Source of the DNA: Anisakis pegreffii
Taxonomy: Eukaryota > Nematoda > Chromadorea > Rhabditida > Anisakidae
Assembly (NCBI GenBank): GCA_035041965.1
Contig: JAPYMA010000904.1
Coordinates: 1-64,000, forward strand
Direction: 5' to 3'
DNA length: 64,000 bases
Part shown: in pieces, positions 53,221 through 64,000 of the stretch
Layout: each line of letters begins with the position of its first letter
How positions within the stretch are numbered: the stretch's first letter is position 1
Notes under the pieces: model-generated
Told to the model about the DNA's origin: nothing
Databases searched by the model: none
What the model saw: the letters and a program-made list of their open reading frames with translations, nothing else
Program-made: the position numbers and the translations under genes

Positions 53221-55599
53221 TCATAATGTAATAAACGATAACAATGACAGGTTATCACCGTCAACTTCATCGTTCGGACGTGATATATTGAACAATCTGA
53301 AGCGATCGAAACTGTACCATTCGCTATCGTCACTCGACAAAACGAAATTGTGGAGTCGGTTCTATGTGGACGATGAAGACAATATTCAGGTTTTGTTTAT
53401 TTATTCTATGTCTTGTTTATTGCATTGTTTATTTTGTATCTTATCGTTTGGTTATTATTTGCACATTTCAGCGAGTCTTAGACGTAGTATCAGATGATCA
53501 AAAAATTATAACAAATCCACGTTTGAATCGAAAACGAAGGACTGTCATGGTTAGACGAAATCCTGATCAATTATTTGGTTTTACAATACAGGTTTATTAT
53601 ACTTTTCGCTATTATTGTTATCATTATCATTTTTATTATTTTATTATTATTGTTATCATTGTTATCAGTATTCTTCAGTGATTATTGTAATGCACTGATG
53701 ATTTCTGTCATTCCTTAATCTATAGAATTAATTATTTTCACCTTCAATATTGTAAAAATATTCATATAAAAGTAAATTGGATTCCATTTTTGAAACTGAA
53801 AACAGTTGAAAAGGAAAATAATAAAAGTGAAAAGTATTAATATATAATTCAGTGTTACGTAATAAAACGGAATAGCGATGATGTGACTGAGAAGATTTCC
53901 TATATTGATTATGTACAAATGGATAGTCCGGCTTTCGAAGCGGGTATAAGGCCTGGTTAGTGATATGTTGATTCGATTTGATCAATAGAAAATGATTTAT
54001 TTCTATGATAACGAAGCAATAATGCAAAAGGTATCGGTTTCTCAATGGAAAACAAAAACACTTTTGCTTCTGAAACAGTTGTTCTGGATTTTCAGTTCAC
54101 AGTTTTCTAGTTTCCTAATGGTGAAAAATGGTTTTAATGAGAAATGATTTGGCATCGGAAAGTTATGAACAGAATTTTTGTGAGAACAAATCATTTGATG
54201 CATTATTTGCGTCGTACTGAAAAAAAGTAATCGAAAGGAATGCGATAAAATGATGAAATTTGAGGTGATGTGATCATTTCAATCAACGGATGTGTGGTGA
54301 CGACGATGTCGCATAAAGATTTAATTGATTTAATAAATTCTTTATACGAGATGCGAATGGTGCTGATTAACGATTCCATTAAAGAGCGCATCAATTTAAT
54401 TGGACGCGCCATAAAGCTGCGGAAATTGTTGAATGATAAATTGTATCAGTTGAATATCATTGATATTCAGGAACAGAATATCCTATTTAGTTAGTCGTTA
54501 TTTATTTTGTTCGGTCATTTTCATTTGCTATCATCGTCGTCATTCTGTCCAGTTTTTTTGATTCAAAATATATTTAGTGTAGTGATGAGTAAGGGTTTTT
54601 TTGTCATAATAGAGTTATTGAAATGGGAAAATATTAGTGTCAGTTTCAATTAAAATTAGAGCAATACTCAAGAACAGCAATGAGCAAAGATGTCAGTCAT
54701 TGAAGACGAAACGCCTCTGTGCCGATTCCATATCAGAGAAGAGCGTCGTCCATGCCCTAGAGCAATTTTTAATCTGAAATAGAGTGAGATCAAACCCGAA
54801 ACGAGCTCGGTCCTGGGATTTGCCAAATTTTAGAAAAAGCGATAATAGTAAACGATTCTCGTCCCTTCCCATAAGGATGCGGACAACCGAGTTGAAACAC
54901 GTTGATCCAATATGACTAGCTGATTGGATGAGTTCAAGCCAGAAGTCCGCGATAATTTACAAGCGCAAGGCCTAGGACAAGCTAGCGTAAGCCCGAGCTT
55001 AACAGTTAACCTAATGTTAAGTCCAAGCATGAATTGAGACGAGTCCAGGGTTCAGGGCTATGATAAAGATGGATCCTCTGAAATCATATGATAGAAATGA
55101 AATGGAATTTACAGGAGCATATCAACGATCACTATCCGCACAAATCAGTTCCGATTCAATCTCAAATAAGAAACAACTAATTGAAAATGTCACTAATGAT
55201 TCAGTATTCAATAATAAAACAAATGCAGCAACAAATATTATCATTGATACAAAGCAGAATATTGAGATTGAAGCAGATATTGAAAACGATACTGCAAATG
55301 ATATTGATGAATGTTCATGCGAATGCGGTGATAACAATAATAGTTATAATAATAAAACCATAATAAATATCAGCGACGAGTCAATCGAACCGACAACAAT
55401 TCTGGTGAATAGACAAAACTCTGAAGAGGCAAACGACAGTAACAACAACAATAATTCATTAAATTCGTCTCTATCATCATGCTCAACAAACAAGTCAACT
55501 GATATAATTGACTCAATCGCATTCAAGCACATCTTTCAGTTGGATGATTTCGACGTGCTAGGTGATGATAACAAATCCATACATATCACTAAATTGTGA
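53221..55599 (+). CDS. TAMALIN: Tamalin/CYTIP-like PDZ scaffold protein, N-terminus not found
   Basis: Scaffold of the GRASP/tamalin-CYTIP family; vertebrate members bind cytohesin Arf-GEFs and, for tamalin, group I mGluRs. Exons 53221-53389 (or from 53251), 53472-53591, 53853-53955, 54265-54489 and 55049-55599, all in phase. The PDZ domain starts RRTVMVRRNPDQLFGFTIQ (the family's FGFxIQ loop), continues VQMDSPAFEAGIRPGDVIIS and INGCVVTTMSHKDLIDLI. It is followed by the family's helical segment (KLRKLLNDKLYQL, QEQNILF, matching QEQRLLHG of vertebrates). The last exon is Asn/Ser-rich and ends ITKL, a class I PDZ ligand. The upstream exon(s) and start codon are missing. If the A-GTTAGT donor at 54489 is not used, the protein ends six nt later at a TAG. 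Confidence 0.85.
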
Positions 55600-57980
55600 T
55601 TTTTTATTCATATCCCTTATTATTTATTCTTATTTACGATATCTTCAATTTTATCGTCAAATGGCCAAGTTTATGTGTAACCGGTGATTTTCTTTTGTTT
55701 TTCGTTCATTGAGCCTAATCGGTGACTTTCAATTATTTGATCTGAATTTTATCGCCATTATGAATATTATTATTTCTATTCGTATTCCAGGCCGGGTTAA
55801 TTCCATAATCCTGATGATTGATTGTATAATAATAAACTGTATCAAATTTTTGCGCATCAATTTACAAATCTTGCGATATCTCAACATTTTGTGGTGTGAT
55901 TTCGATTGAGAATTTTGTATATATTTCGTTTTTGTTTATTTGTGTTTTGGCACGTTTCGAGTTATGTTTTAAGTTATTATTCTGATTTATTTTAGTTATT
56001 GCCTTTTCGTTTTATATTGCGTTTATCATTTTGAACGTAGTTACCGTTATTATTATTGCTACTATAATTATTATTAATCCTTTTATTTTATTATCATTGC
56101 TGTATTCATCAGTTCTATGAAGTGGAATACGTGTTTGAGATTGTTTTTGTGTATTATTTATTAGCGTTTTTAAGTGGTTATGTTATGTTATGTTTATCGA
56201 AAGCGGTGCTTATGTTGTTTGTATGTACGGTGTTACTCGATTTTTGTTCAGTATTATTTTAGAGTTTTGATGGTTTGTTTATTAGGCATTGATTACTTGA
56301 TTACTGAGAAATTAAACGGTAATGCTCTTAGGTACGTGTAAAGTATTTATTTTCATACATAAATTATAAAATGATTGTAAGTCTCTGTGATATGTTCATT
56401 ATTATTATTATTGTCATTATTTTACTTATATAGGTTACTCTGTTGTTGTGACCAACGGCGCGGTGAAGACTGATTCACTTTCTATGAGATTAGGCTGAAT
56501 ATGTGAACGTTGCATTGATTATTATTGCCCCGTGCGATAACTGCTCATATTTTGAAGTGAAATAAATCATCAAGCAGAAAGATGGATAGATATATGCCTT
56601 GTAAATGCCTCGCACTTCCTTCATGCAGAACACCACTCAATAATCGTTATCGAATCGGTCATTGTTGAATATTTTCGATCGATGTAGTTTTTGAATTTTT
56701 TGCGGTTTTGCCTCATCAAAATTTATGATTCATGATATATTTTCGGAAGACTTAACATGGAATTTTCTGAAAAAAAATCTATGACTGTTTATTTTCAGAA
56801 AGCTTGCAAAGTTACCTCTCAGAAAGCTTTTGCAAAGTAAGGAAAATTTCAGCTTTTGGTCAACTCGTAGTCACTTTTGCTTACAGTTATTTCAAATTAT
56901 CAAATCAAATGGAACTGTTTCAATTCCTCACTAATACAAATGGAAATGAATGTGGGAACAGAACGATAATTCAGAGTGCCAACCGTTAATTGGTACGTCG
57001 CGGGTTCGAGTCTCATTCGCGGAAGGAAGTTTTACTCGGAACCAAATGGTGTATTGATGTTGCGAGCCTAAGGCAGGCTATGATTTGACTTGTATCTAAT
57101 TATCTGATAATTTAGCAGTTTTAAGCCAAATGCAGATGGTTGTTCAAAGGAATACGTTTGTCAGTTCCGTTGTTCATCAACCAAATTACGACCACACAAT
57201 AACGATGACATAATGTTGGTGTAATTGTTTCGTATTACAGAGACTGACTGCATTACGATTACAAATCGGCATTGCATATTGACAAAGAAACATTTAAAAT
57301 CGAAATGACATTAATTTCGCTTTGTACTATGCATCGAAGCCAATCCATCTTCTTCGATTGTCCCATTTCATTTCAAACCGTTGAATGCCTACGCTTTTGT
57401 GCTTTGCTATTCATATTCACAGGCTTGAAGGGACCAACCAAGCTAGCGTTAGTCAGAATTAAGTGTATGGCTGTTGATGGCGAATTTAAGCTGGAAGTCA
57501 TATTCTCCCTACCCCTCTTTCATCCTTCCCCCCCCCCATTAATCTTTTCCTCCTTTCCTTGAGATCTGACTTTAAAATGTATCTTTTCGAGGACTAACTG
57601 TTTTGTTTCCAAAATACGGTTGAGAAGGTGAATCGCTGAAATATTGATGGGAATTAATCTAACTGTTGAGATCTAATCAGCATTTATCATAAAGGCGTTA
57701 CTGTCCAACGTCAGCTTGAGCCTTAATAAGCTAAACAAGCCTTATTCAAAGCGTAATTTCCAGTTCTAGTTCAATGAACTAAGCTGCTCAAGTTTAATCA
57801 CATATCAAACAAAGTGTGCAATTTTGCGTGTTGAAAGAAATGAGGAATCATCCAATAACATAGTAAAAGAAGCGATATTCAGTGTGATATCAAATCTACG
57901 TCAATTTCTTTGCATGTTATGTAGAATTCGCGATTTGGAATCGTGAATTGGCCAGCTGAAAGAATCTTTCTGAAGAAAGG
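55600..57980. other. Spacer between tamalin-like and LETMD1-like genes
   Basis: AT-rich, with ATTATT tracts at about 56043-56090 and 56399-56430. An open frame at 57272-57562 (96 codons) has no splice support or family motif. The 3' UTR of the tamalin-like gene occupies the left end. Confidence 0.5.
56960..57030 (+). repeat. tRNA B-box-like sequence, possible tRNA-derived SINE remnant
   Basis: CGCGGGTTCGAGTCTCATTC carries a good RNA polymerase III B box (GGTTCGAGTC), preceded by CCAACCGTTAATTGGTACGT, which could be a worn D-arm/A-box region. The flanks do not fold into a tRNA acceptor or T stem, so it is not called as a tRNA gene. Confidence 0.3.
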
Positions 57981-57990
57981 ATTTGCAGAA
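57981..57990 (+). promoter_or_regulatory. Acceptor-like site 2 nt before the LETMD1-like start codon
   Basis: GGATTTGCAG is followed by AAATG. It supports choosing the ATG at 57992-57994 over the in-frame ATG 48 nt upstream, and suggests trans-splicing or a 5' UTR intron. Confidence 0.4.
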
Positions 57991-57991
57991 A

Positions 57992-60018
57992 TGAACATAA
58001 TAAATCGCATATATTGTTCGAAATTGACGTCCATAGTGAACGTACAAATGAGTGGTTGTTTAATGAAGAAATGCATCGTCATATCGCAACGCAGCAATCC
58101 TTTGAGTATTCACCTCAATATTACTAAAAGATTCTTATCGTGCTCACCATCGTTGTACACTCATAATTCAACAACTTTTTCGCAGAAATGTGAAAATTTT
58201 CTAAAAACGAAATCACCGAAAACGTACAGCCTTTATAAAATAGTTGTTAATGGTTAGTTTAGCTCGTTATCAGTTATTATTTAATTTTAGCACTATTTAC
58301 TCTATTGTTGTTCATTTTAGTAATGTTATTATTTTATTATATTATTTAGTTATATTAATGTTATATTTTAGTGATGTTGTATTATCAATATTGTTATTAT
58401 TTTTGTTTTTATGAACAATCAAATGGTTTCCAGATAAATTGAATAGAAATGAATGACCTTGTCATTTTTATTTTCATCTTTGGTTAATTTGATTAAAGGT
58501 TCTAAATGGTGCGTATCAGACATAAAAAAGTATTTCACATTGAGAAAAGATTTGTCGAATGGAACAAAAAAGTTATCACAATTAACACAGAACGAATTGG
58601 AAATTCTCATTCAAGTCATTGTTTTGTTTTTTTCTTTATTCATTTTATTATGATTATCGTTATTATTTGTTGTTATTGTTTTATTTGAATGAATTTAGTC
58701 AAATCAAATAAGATTAAACAAAAATTGCAGACAAATGAAGAAATAACAAAGATGATTATTGTTGCTGTTTTATTACCGTTACCAATGACGTTTTATTTCA
58801 TCGGTTTGGCACTGTTCGTTTTATTTTATTTATTATTATTGTTATTATTACTATTATTATCTGTTGTTTATTTATCTATTTATTATTATTATCATTATTG
58901 TTATTATCACAATCTCAGTGTTATTAATATTGTCGAGAAATTGATTGCAGTGTGTTTTTTCCGCGATTTGTATTAACACGACACTTCTGGTCACCGAAAC
59001 AATGCAAGGAATATTGGAATTCATCACTGAAACATACAGCCGAATTTCATTTTAAATCAATTCACGAGCATTTGAAGCAATACGTAATTGGTTTTGTTTT
59101 GTTTGTCTGTTTGATTTGTTTTGTCTCATTTAGTGTTTTGGAAAATAGTTTGCAGTGGTGATGGCATCCGAACGAAATTTCAGTTTGATCGCAATCCGAC
59201 CGAATTGACATTTTGAGATGCCAACCGAAAATTCTGAATTCCAGCCGAAAAAAAGGAGAAAAGGAAAAGGAAGAAAAAATAAACTCCAAAAAATTGAGCT
59301 ATTTCAAGGATTGTCGGAACATTTTGCATTGCCGTCCCATCCTGACTACACCACTTGTGGAATTATGATGAATACTTTCAGAGCAGTCAAATGCCTCTTT
59401 CGGTTGATCGATTACGCTCATTGCAAGTACCTCGTGCTGAAAATCTTTCATTCATGCATTTAGTGAGTTTTATTTATTTTTATTAATGGATTATTATTAT
59501 TGTTGTTGTTATTATTAATGTTATCGTTATTATTGTCATTATTATTGTTATTATTATTGTCATTATTATTGTTATTATTATTGTCATTATTACTGTTTTT
59601 ATTATTATTTTATGTATTATTTATTATTGTAATCGCAATCAATTTCAGTACCACTTAGCGCGTATTCATCACGTGTTTCCGTTTATGGGAGTACGGAGGA
59701 TGTATGATAGAGCCGTGTTATTGAGGCATTTAGATGAATTACTGCTGAAATCGAAGGCAATTGATGAGATGCACGATGAAGACGTTTATTTGGTTGTTTT
59801 TATTTGTTATCCGATTGTTCGTTCGTTTTTATATGGCAATAGAGAGTATATTGTAATAATAAACATGATGATAGTTATAATAATGATAAATATTTCAGCA
59901 AATGTATATTCGTCGATTGAAATTTCATGAGATGAATGTCGAGCAAATGAGGACAGTTCTGAAGAAATGGATTCGATTTTCAAATGGTCCGTTTCTGAGA
60001 ACATTCATTGAATATTGA
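57992..60018 (+). CDS. LETMD1: LETMD1-like mitochondrial LETM1-domain protein
   Basis: Homologue of LETMD1 (HCCR), a mitochondrial inner-membrane protein with a LETM1-type region. Exons: to 58252, 58499-58614, 58731-58813, 58951-59083, an uncertain middle exon within about 59245-59390, 59649-59792 and 59899-60018. The N-terminus is basic and Ser/Thr-rich, as for a mitochondrial leader. A membrane segment follows (KMIIVAVLLPLPMTFYFIGL), then FFPRFVLTRHFWSPKQCKEY, which matches the vertebrate LFPRQLLIRHFWTPKQ block closely. The C-terminal LETM part reads LLRHLDELLLKSKAI and RRLKFHEMNVEQMRTVLKKW, ending in stop after FIEY. The middle exon probably includes ELFQGLSEHFAL; its borders could not be fixed, partly because a family B repeat sits there. 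Confidence 0.88.
59154..59240 (+). repeat. Dispersed repeat family B, copy 2, in a LETMD1 intron
   Basis: GTGATGGCATCCGAACGAAA followed by TTTCAGTTTGATCGCAATCC and GACCGAATTGAC. Shorter and more worn than the other copies. It lies next to the unresolved LETMD1 exon. Confidence 0.65.
59470..59640. repeat. ATT/GTTATT microsatellite in a LETMD1 intron
   Basis: Interrupted runs of TTATTATTGTTATTATTGTC fill most of the intron before exon 59649-59792. Similar plus-strand T-rich trinucleotide tracts occur in other introns (58320-58400, 58815-58910, 62275-62335, 62625-62660). Confidence 0.85.
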
Positions 60019-60282
60019 ACACTGGCTGAATGAGGTGATAATGTTTCGAGTGTTTCAGATAAGAAGGTAAACACGTGTGCGTATCTACATGCTCCGATTG
60101 CATTTCATGATCAGTATATCAGTAAATATTGATGGTGGTCATAGGATTAGCGTTTCGGTAGTGATTCTTGACGATTTGTTATTGTTATGAGGATGTGTTG
60201 ACGATTCGTTCGTGTAATTTACTTGTTTGAGGTAGTGTTATTATTTGTATTATAGTCTTGGTATTTGTATTGTAGTTGATAT

Positions 60283-60405
60283 TAGTGGTGTGGCAAGGAA
60301 AGGAGTCTCTTTCGCAGTTGGGGACCCCAAAAATGCGATCGGTTCAAAAAAAGTTGAGGACTCCAAAAATTGAAAAGAAAAGTCCCCGTTCCCCGCATCA
60401 CACTA
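60283..60405. mobile_element. Small MITE-like element with imperfect inverted ends
   Basis: The left end TAGTGGTGTGGCAAGGAAAG and the reverse complement of the right end, TAGTGTGATGCGGGGAACGG, resemble each other. Inner blocks GAGTC/GGACTC and GGGGACCCC/AAGTCCCC add to the symmetry. Length is about 123 bp. Confidence 0.5.
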
Positions 60406-61227
60406 GTTGTTACTATCTGAATTGTTGAATGTTCTTGTTGTCGCATTGTTGTTATGCCCAGTTCATTTGATGCATGACCGTATTTGTAAATTTAAAATAA
60501 GCTTTATTTGTTTGTTTTGTATTTCCTAATTTTGTTAATCTGAAAATTAAACTGCCCAATCTTACATTTCTTAAATTGTTGTTTTTTGTTTTATTAGGCT
60601 TCGGATTGTTTATCTTTAAAATTTCAAGACGTTCGTCATGTTACGGTATGATGATATACACTGATTATTTCACTATAATGATGTACGTATGAGAAAATTT
60701 ATTTGCGTTCGATAAATTTAAATTCTTTGTTCATATTCGATTTCACCTAGATTGAAAACGTTTTAAGAAGAAGACGTGAGATGCAATATTTCAAGGGATT
60801 GAAGTTCATTAAATAAAATGTTAGGAACCATCTGATAGGTCTGAAAAAAAAGAACAAATGTCTGAAAATGTTAGAAAAATCCAGGGATCTGATAATAAAC
60901 TGTTATCACTCATATGTGCAGGGCTGAGGGACATTCTTTTAAAAATGTTGCATATAAGTCGAAAGATGTGTTAAAATAGCATTTTCTACCTTACATATTT
61001 GTGTTAAAATATATCAGTTTGCTTCATATATCTTTCTGTTGAGAAGCAATGGAAATACGTTACATAAGACGCAAATATTGGAAACAGCACGAATCAACTG
61101 TTTCTTTGAAAAAGCGAACACAAAGAATCATTAAGATTCAAAGCATAGGAGATGAGTGTGTTCTGAAGAGATGTAACCAACCGTATTGTGCTTATTCTTT
61201 CTTGCCACAGTTTATCAACTGATTCTA

Positions 61228-61440
61228 GTGATGGCATCTGAGCGAATCGACGTTCGATCGCAGAAATCCGACAAAAAATTTCGGTGAGAATTCCGAATGT
61301 CGGAATATCAGTGAAACTTTGAATTCGGTCGGATTCCGACCGGAAAATTCCGAAATTCTTGGTCACAATTCCGAATGTGTGAATGGCGAGAAGTTGATTT
61401 TGGTCTGATTTCGAGCGAATCGTTCGGATGCAGTCTCTAA
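61228..61440 (+). repeat. Dispersed repeat family B, copy 3
   Basis: It starts GTGATGGCATCTGAGCGAAT. The interior is dense in AATTCCGA, CGGTCGGATTCCGACCGG and TTCGGA words, giving strong internal pairing. Likely the same family as 46787 and 59154. Confidence 0.75.
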
Positions 61441-61878
61441 CTGCTTAAACTGAGTTGTTGTGTAGAATCAGTGAATCGCTGCTCATTGTAAACAATTGTT
61501 ATTTTATTAATGTAGATTCGGATAGAAATCTCAAAATTTTGTATGTTTTGAAATGAGTGCAAAAACGAAATTAGTGTCGAATAAATTCGATTGCAATGAT
61601 CGTTCATATCAGATGGTAAATGTCACAAAACAACGCAGTGAAATGAGGGCAATAGAGCAGATGTGACAGGTTTACGTATCTTAAGAAAAACAAACGGTAC
61701 GTAATCTGTACCGAATCATCAAGCAAATATGCCAATTCAGAAAATCGCTCACGATCAGTGTAAGCTTCAAGTTGTGCTGAAATTTCGCGAAAAATTGTAA
61801 GTAACGTAAATTGTAAGTAAAAATTGCAAGTAACGTAACTCGATGGAAAGAAATAACGATGAGACAGTGAAGATTTAA

Positions 61879-64000
61879 ATGAGCGATAAATTGCAGATGT
61901 CCAACTTCAGACAAAAGCCAATCACTAATTATTTCACGAACGCGAATGAAAGGATGTCATTGCCGGCCGATACAATACCGTCCACATCGTTATCACCACT
62001 CTGGAACAGTCAACCCCATAATAATACGCTCGACTTCAATCTACCGCCAAGATGCGACTCGTCATCGAAACGCAAACGAAAGTTGTTATGCATCCGAAAT
62101 GACGATCCCAAGCAGATGACACTGGATGCGGGACAGAAAGAGTTCGGAGTGCAACGCTGCAAAAAAGTTATCTTTGTTGTCAGATTCTCATTTTTAGTGT
62201 TATTATATAACGAACGATTTTATGGATTGTTTCGATATTACTGCTGATAAATTCTTTGAGTTGTGTTATGGTCATTATTATTATTATCATTATCATTATT
62301 ATTTTATTATATTATTATTATTGTTATTACATTGCTATTGTTTCTGGATTCCTGGATTGGCCAGGCTGTCAAACGTTTGTAACGTTGCTAGCCAAATAGC
62401 CTCAATTTACGCCACTCCGATGGCTAGCCGAGTAGGTCAACCGAACACAACCGAGTAGTTAATTAGTTGCCGTGAATACTTTGCATAATTAATCGCAGCC
62501 AAATATCATTCCAATAAGTAATCATAACTCTAATAAAATAAATATTCCACTGATCACTCACAGCCATTGACAAAACAACCACTCGATGTCCGAGTAACAA
62601 TAATAAGGCATTAATATTGTAGTATTATTATGTTATATTATATTATTATTATTGTATTATTAAACTTCAAAAATGAATTGCAGTGTGGAATGGTATATGA
62701 TATAGATTCAATGAAGGATCGCAAAGCACACGAAGAGTTTCATAATCGTTTAGCGGACACACGATGGTTCCGTGTTAAATTCAAACAAATTGACGAGTGG
62801 AAGAGGTGTCATTTATTCCGAATAATATTACATTTCAACTTTAACCTATTCAGTTCATCGTGAAAAATCTTTTAGTTTTTGTTGTATTTGAGCTTATTTA
62901 ATGTGTTTTTTTTTGTTATTTATGGCTTTGTTTTTGATTTTTCACAAAAAATACCAAATGACGTTTTAACATTTTGATTATGCATTATGAATCTGAAGTA
63001 TTGTTTGATTATTCAATAATATGGTATTTGTTATAGGGATTTGTGTTATGCGTATGTCGAAGGCGGATATATATTCAGTTTGAATTCCACTTCAAAGTGT
63101 TCATTGAGGAAACGCTTTGAAAAGGTTTTGAGTCGATTCGTTTTGTTGCGCTTCTCATTTTTTGAAGTGAAATTTTGGAATCGATTGTAGGTATAGTATG
63201 AAAAATCGTGGGATATTTAGAAATAATGGAATTGCATTTGGGAATTGCAGTGCAGTTTTTTTTCTTTTGAAGACAACGGATATCATTTCGGTGAATAAAG
63301 TAGATGAATATGTATTGTATGAATCGTTATGAATATTCGTATAAAGACACATCGAATAACTAAATAGTAGGCTGATGAATGTTACAAGATGAATATTCTA
63401 TCTTTTTGAAAATGTCAATTTTCGAGAGGCACATGTCGCGAGTCACGCGATTTACAAATGTTTGAATGTGTTTTGAAAAATTAGTGCAATTATGTTATCG
63501 TTTAATATTTGTATGAGAAAATTGGCAATAATGTAGATTAATACATATGAATGATATCGTTCATAAATGTTTACATTATTGCCAATTTTCTCATACAAAT
63601 ATTAAACGATAACATAATTGCACTAATTTTTCGAAACACATTCAAACATTTGTAAATCGCGTGACTCGCGACAGCACATGTTCTAGAATGATCGCGTTGT
63701 GATAGTTCTATTCGAGTCATTATTAAACATCAAATTGGGTTCTTTTCAGCAACGTTCGTTTTTGTATTATGAATTGCAATCGATCGTAGAAAATTGAATG
63801 AAAGTAATTCAGTATGGACATAGTAATTTTTTTGTTTATTGTTGCATTTATGAGACTAATTGCAGATAGTTTTGGAATGTGTGAATATCGAGCTGGGCTA
63901 TTCAGAGGATTTGGCGAGTGTTTGGGATCGGAGAGGCTCGAGAGAAGGACTGTTGTTTATCAGTGATTCGCATTGTGAATATCCGTTCATTGCTGGCATT
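61879..64000 (+). CDS. ESCO: ESCO/Eco1-type cohesin acetyltransferase, N-terminal part (cut by window edge)
   Basis: Acetylates the cohesin subunit SMC3 in S phase to fix sister-chromatid cohesion. Exons 61879-62166, 62684-62805, 63037-63124 and 63866 to the edge; phases agree. Near the N-terminus lies a PCNA-binding PIP box, QKPITNYF (Q-x-x-I-x-x-Y-F, residues 13-20). Next comes the family's QMTLDAGQKEFGVQRC entry into the C2H2 zinc finger: CKKCGMVY then AHEEFHN, with the finger split by intron 1 between the two cysteines. Downstream, RFEKIVLECVNIELGY and GLLFISDSHCEYPFIAGI match the region between finger and acetyltransferase core. The catalytic GNAT core lies beyond 64000. The N-terminal tail (about 75 aa before the finger region) is short compared with vertebrate ESCO1/2. 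Confidence 0.92.
62345..62600 (-). mobile_element. Dispersed element, copy 2 (ESCO intron 1)
   Basis: Inverted relative of 15131-15414. CCTGGATTGGCCAGG, a near-palindrome, marks one end in both. It fills much of ESCO intron 1 next to a TTATTATT tract, and a similar trinucleotide tract borders copy 1, so insertion near such tracts is possible. Confidence 0.85.
63434..63673. repeat. Near-perfect long hairpin: 102-bp arms, 36-nt loop
   Basis: The left arm 63434-63535 is the reverse complement of 63572-63673, with one mismatch seen by eye (GTGTTTTGAAAAA versus GTGTTTCGAAAAA). The arms begin TGTCGCGAGTCACGCG and end ATTGGCAATAATGTA. It lies in ESCO intron 3. The near identity suggests a recent foldback element or a young inverted duplication; transcription would make a long double-stranded RNA stem. 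Confidence 0.95.

Larger units (their letters stand above)
60019..61878. other. Spacer between LETMD1-like and ESCO genes
   Basis: No coding evidence. It holds a MITE-like element (60283-60405) and a family B repeat (61228-61440). The ESCO promoter and 5' UTR should lie at the right end; no clear TATA or trans-splice acceptor was seen next to the ATG. Confidence 0.55.

Noticed and set aside
55122..55337. Hydrophobic minus-strand frame opposite the last tamalin exon
   Set aside because: It is the mirror of Asn/Asp/Ile-rich codons of the plus-strand exon; the plus strand joins in phase with the PDZ exons.
56960..57030. A tRNA gene
   Set aside because: Only the B box fits; no acceptor stem, anticodon arm or proper T stem can be drawn.
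57272..57562. 96-codon plus-strand frame with GLKGPTKLALVRIK, first considered an extra exon of the PDZ gene
   Set aside because: No fitting splice sites, it ends in a C/T-rich simple stretch, and the PDZ gene already ends at 55599.
58499..60018. Exons first considered the RGS-like part of a PDZ-RhoGEF joined to the PDZ exons upstream
   Set aside because: FPRFVLTRHFWSPKQ and the C-terminal LETM-type segment match LETMD1, and the PDZ segment with QEQNILF matches tamalin/CYTIP; they are two genes.

Overview
The window is eukaryotic, almost certainly from a nematode. It is AT-rich and its genes are split into many short exons. Introns end in the nematode-type acceptor TTTTCAG, and several start codons sit just downstream of an acceptor-like sequence with no upstream exon in view, as expected for spliced-leader trans-splicing. 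The ORFs visible without splicing are mostly fragments; the genes below were rebuilt by joining exons in phase and comparing them with remembered protein families. The species cannot be named from this sequence.

Layout. 1-3314: about 7.7 copies of a 430-bp satellite that runs off the left edge. 5410-17944 (-): ALIX/PDCD6IP homologue (alx-1), 19 exons, about 882 aa. About 19.6-22.5 kb (+): a poorly resolved gene with weak C2-like segments, in a stretch invaded by repeats. 22913-32453 (-): complete SLC26/SulP anion transporter, 18 exons, 688 aa, ending in a STAS domain. 33-41 kb: no supported gene, but a G-run tract and a MITE-like element. 40983-42532 (+) and 46488-47880 (+): two tandem acyl-CoA-binding-protein genes with identical intron positions, the second canonical and the first divergent. 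Between them lies a two-module tandem repeat (44.5-45.4 kb). 48737-50304 (-): 3' part of an unrecognised coiled-coil/Ser-rich protein. 53221-55599 (+): tamalin/CYTIP-type PDZ scaffold. 57991-60018 (+): LETMD1-like mitochondrial protein. 61879-64000 (+): N-terminal part of an ESCO-type cohesin acetyltransferase, cut by the right edge.

The genes are housekeeping genes of unrelated pathways: ESCRT/endosome, anion transport, acyl-CoA handling, synaptic or trafficking scaffold, mitochondria, and cohesion. They do not form an operon or pathway cluster. The accessory content is repetitive: a satellite, two other tandem arrays, at least four dispersed families, MITE-like elements and one near-perfect 102-bp-arm hairpin inside an ESCO intron.

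I found no convincing new biological system. The most useful leads are the divergent ACBP paralogue, the long hairpin, the unidentified minus-strand gene, the C2-like gene and the shared element in the alx-1 and ESCO introns. Exon ends were read by eye from splice consensus, reading phase and family similarity; no alignment was run.
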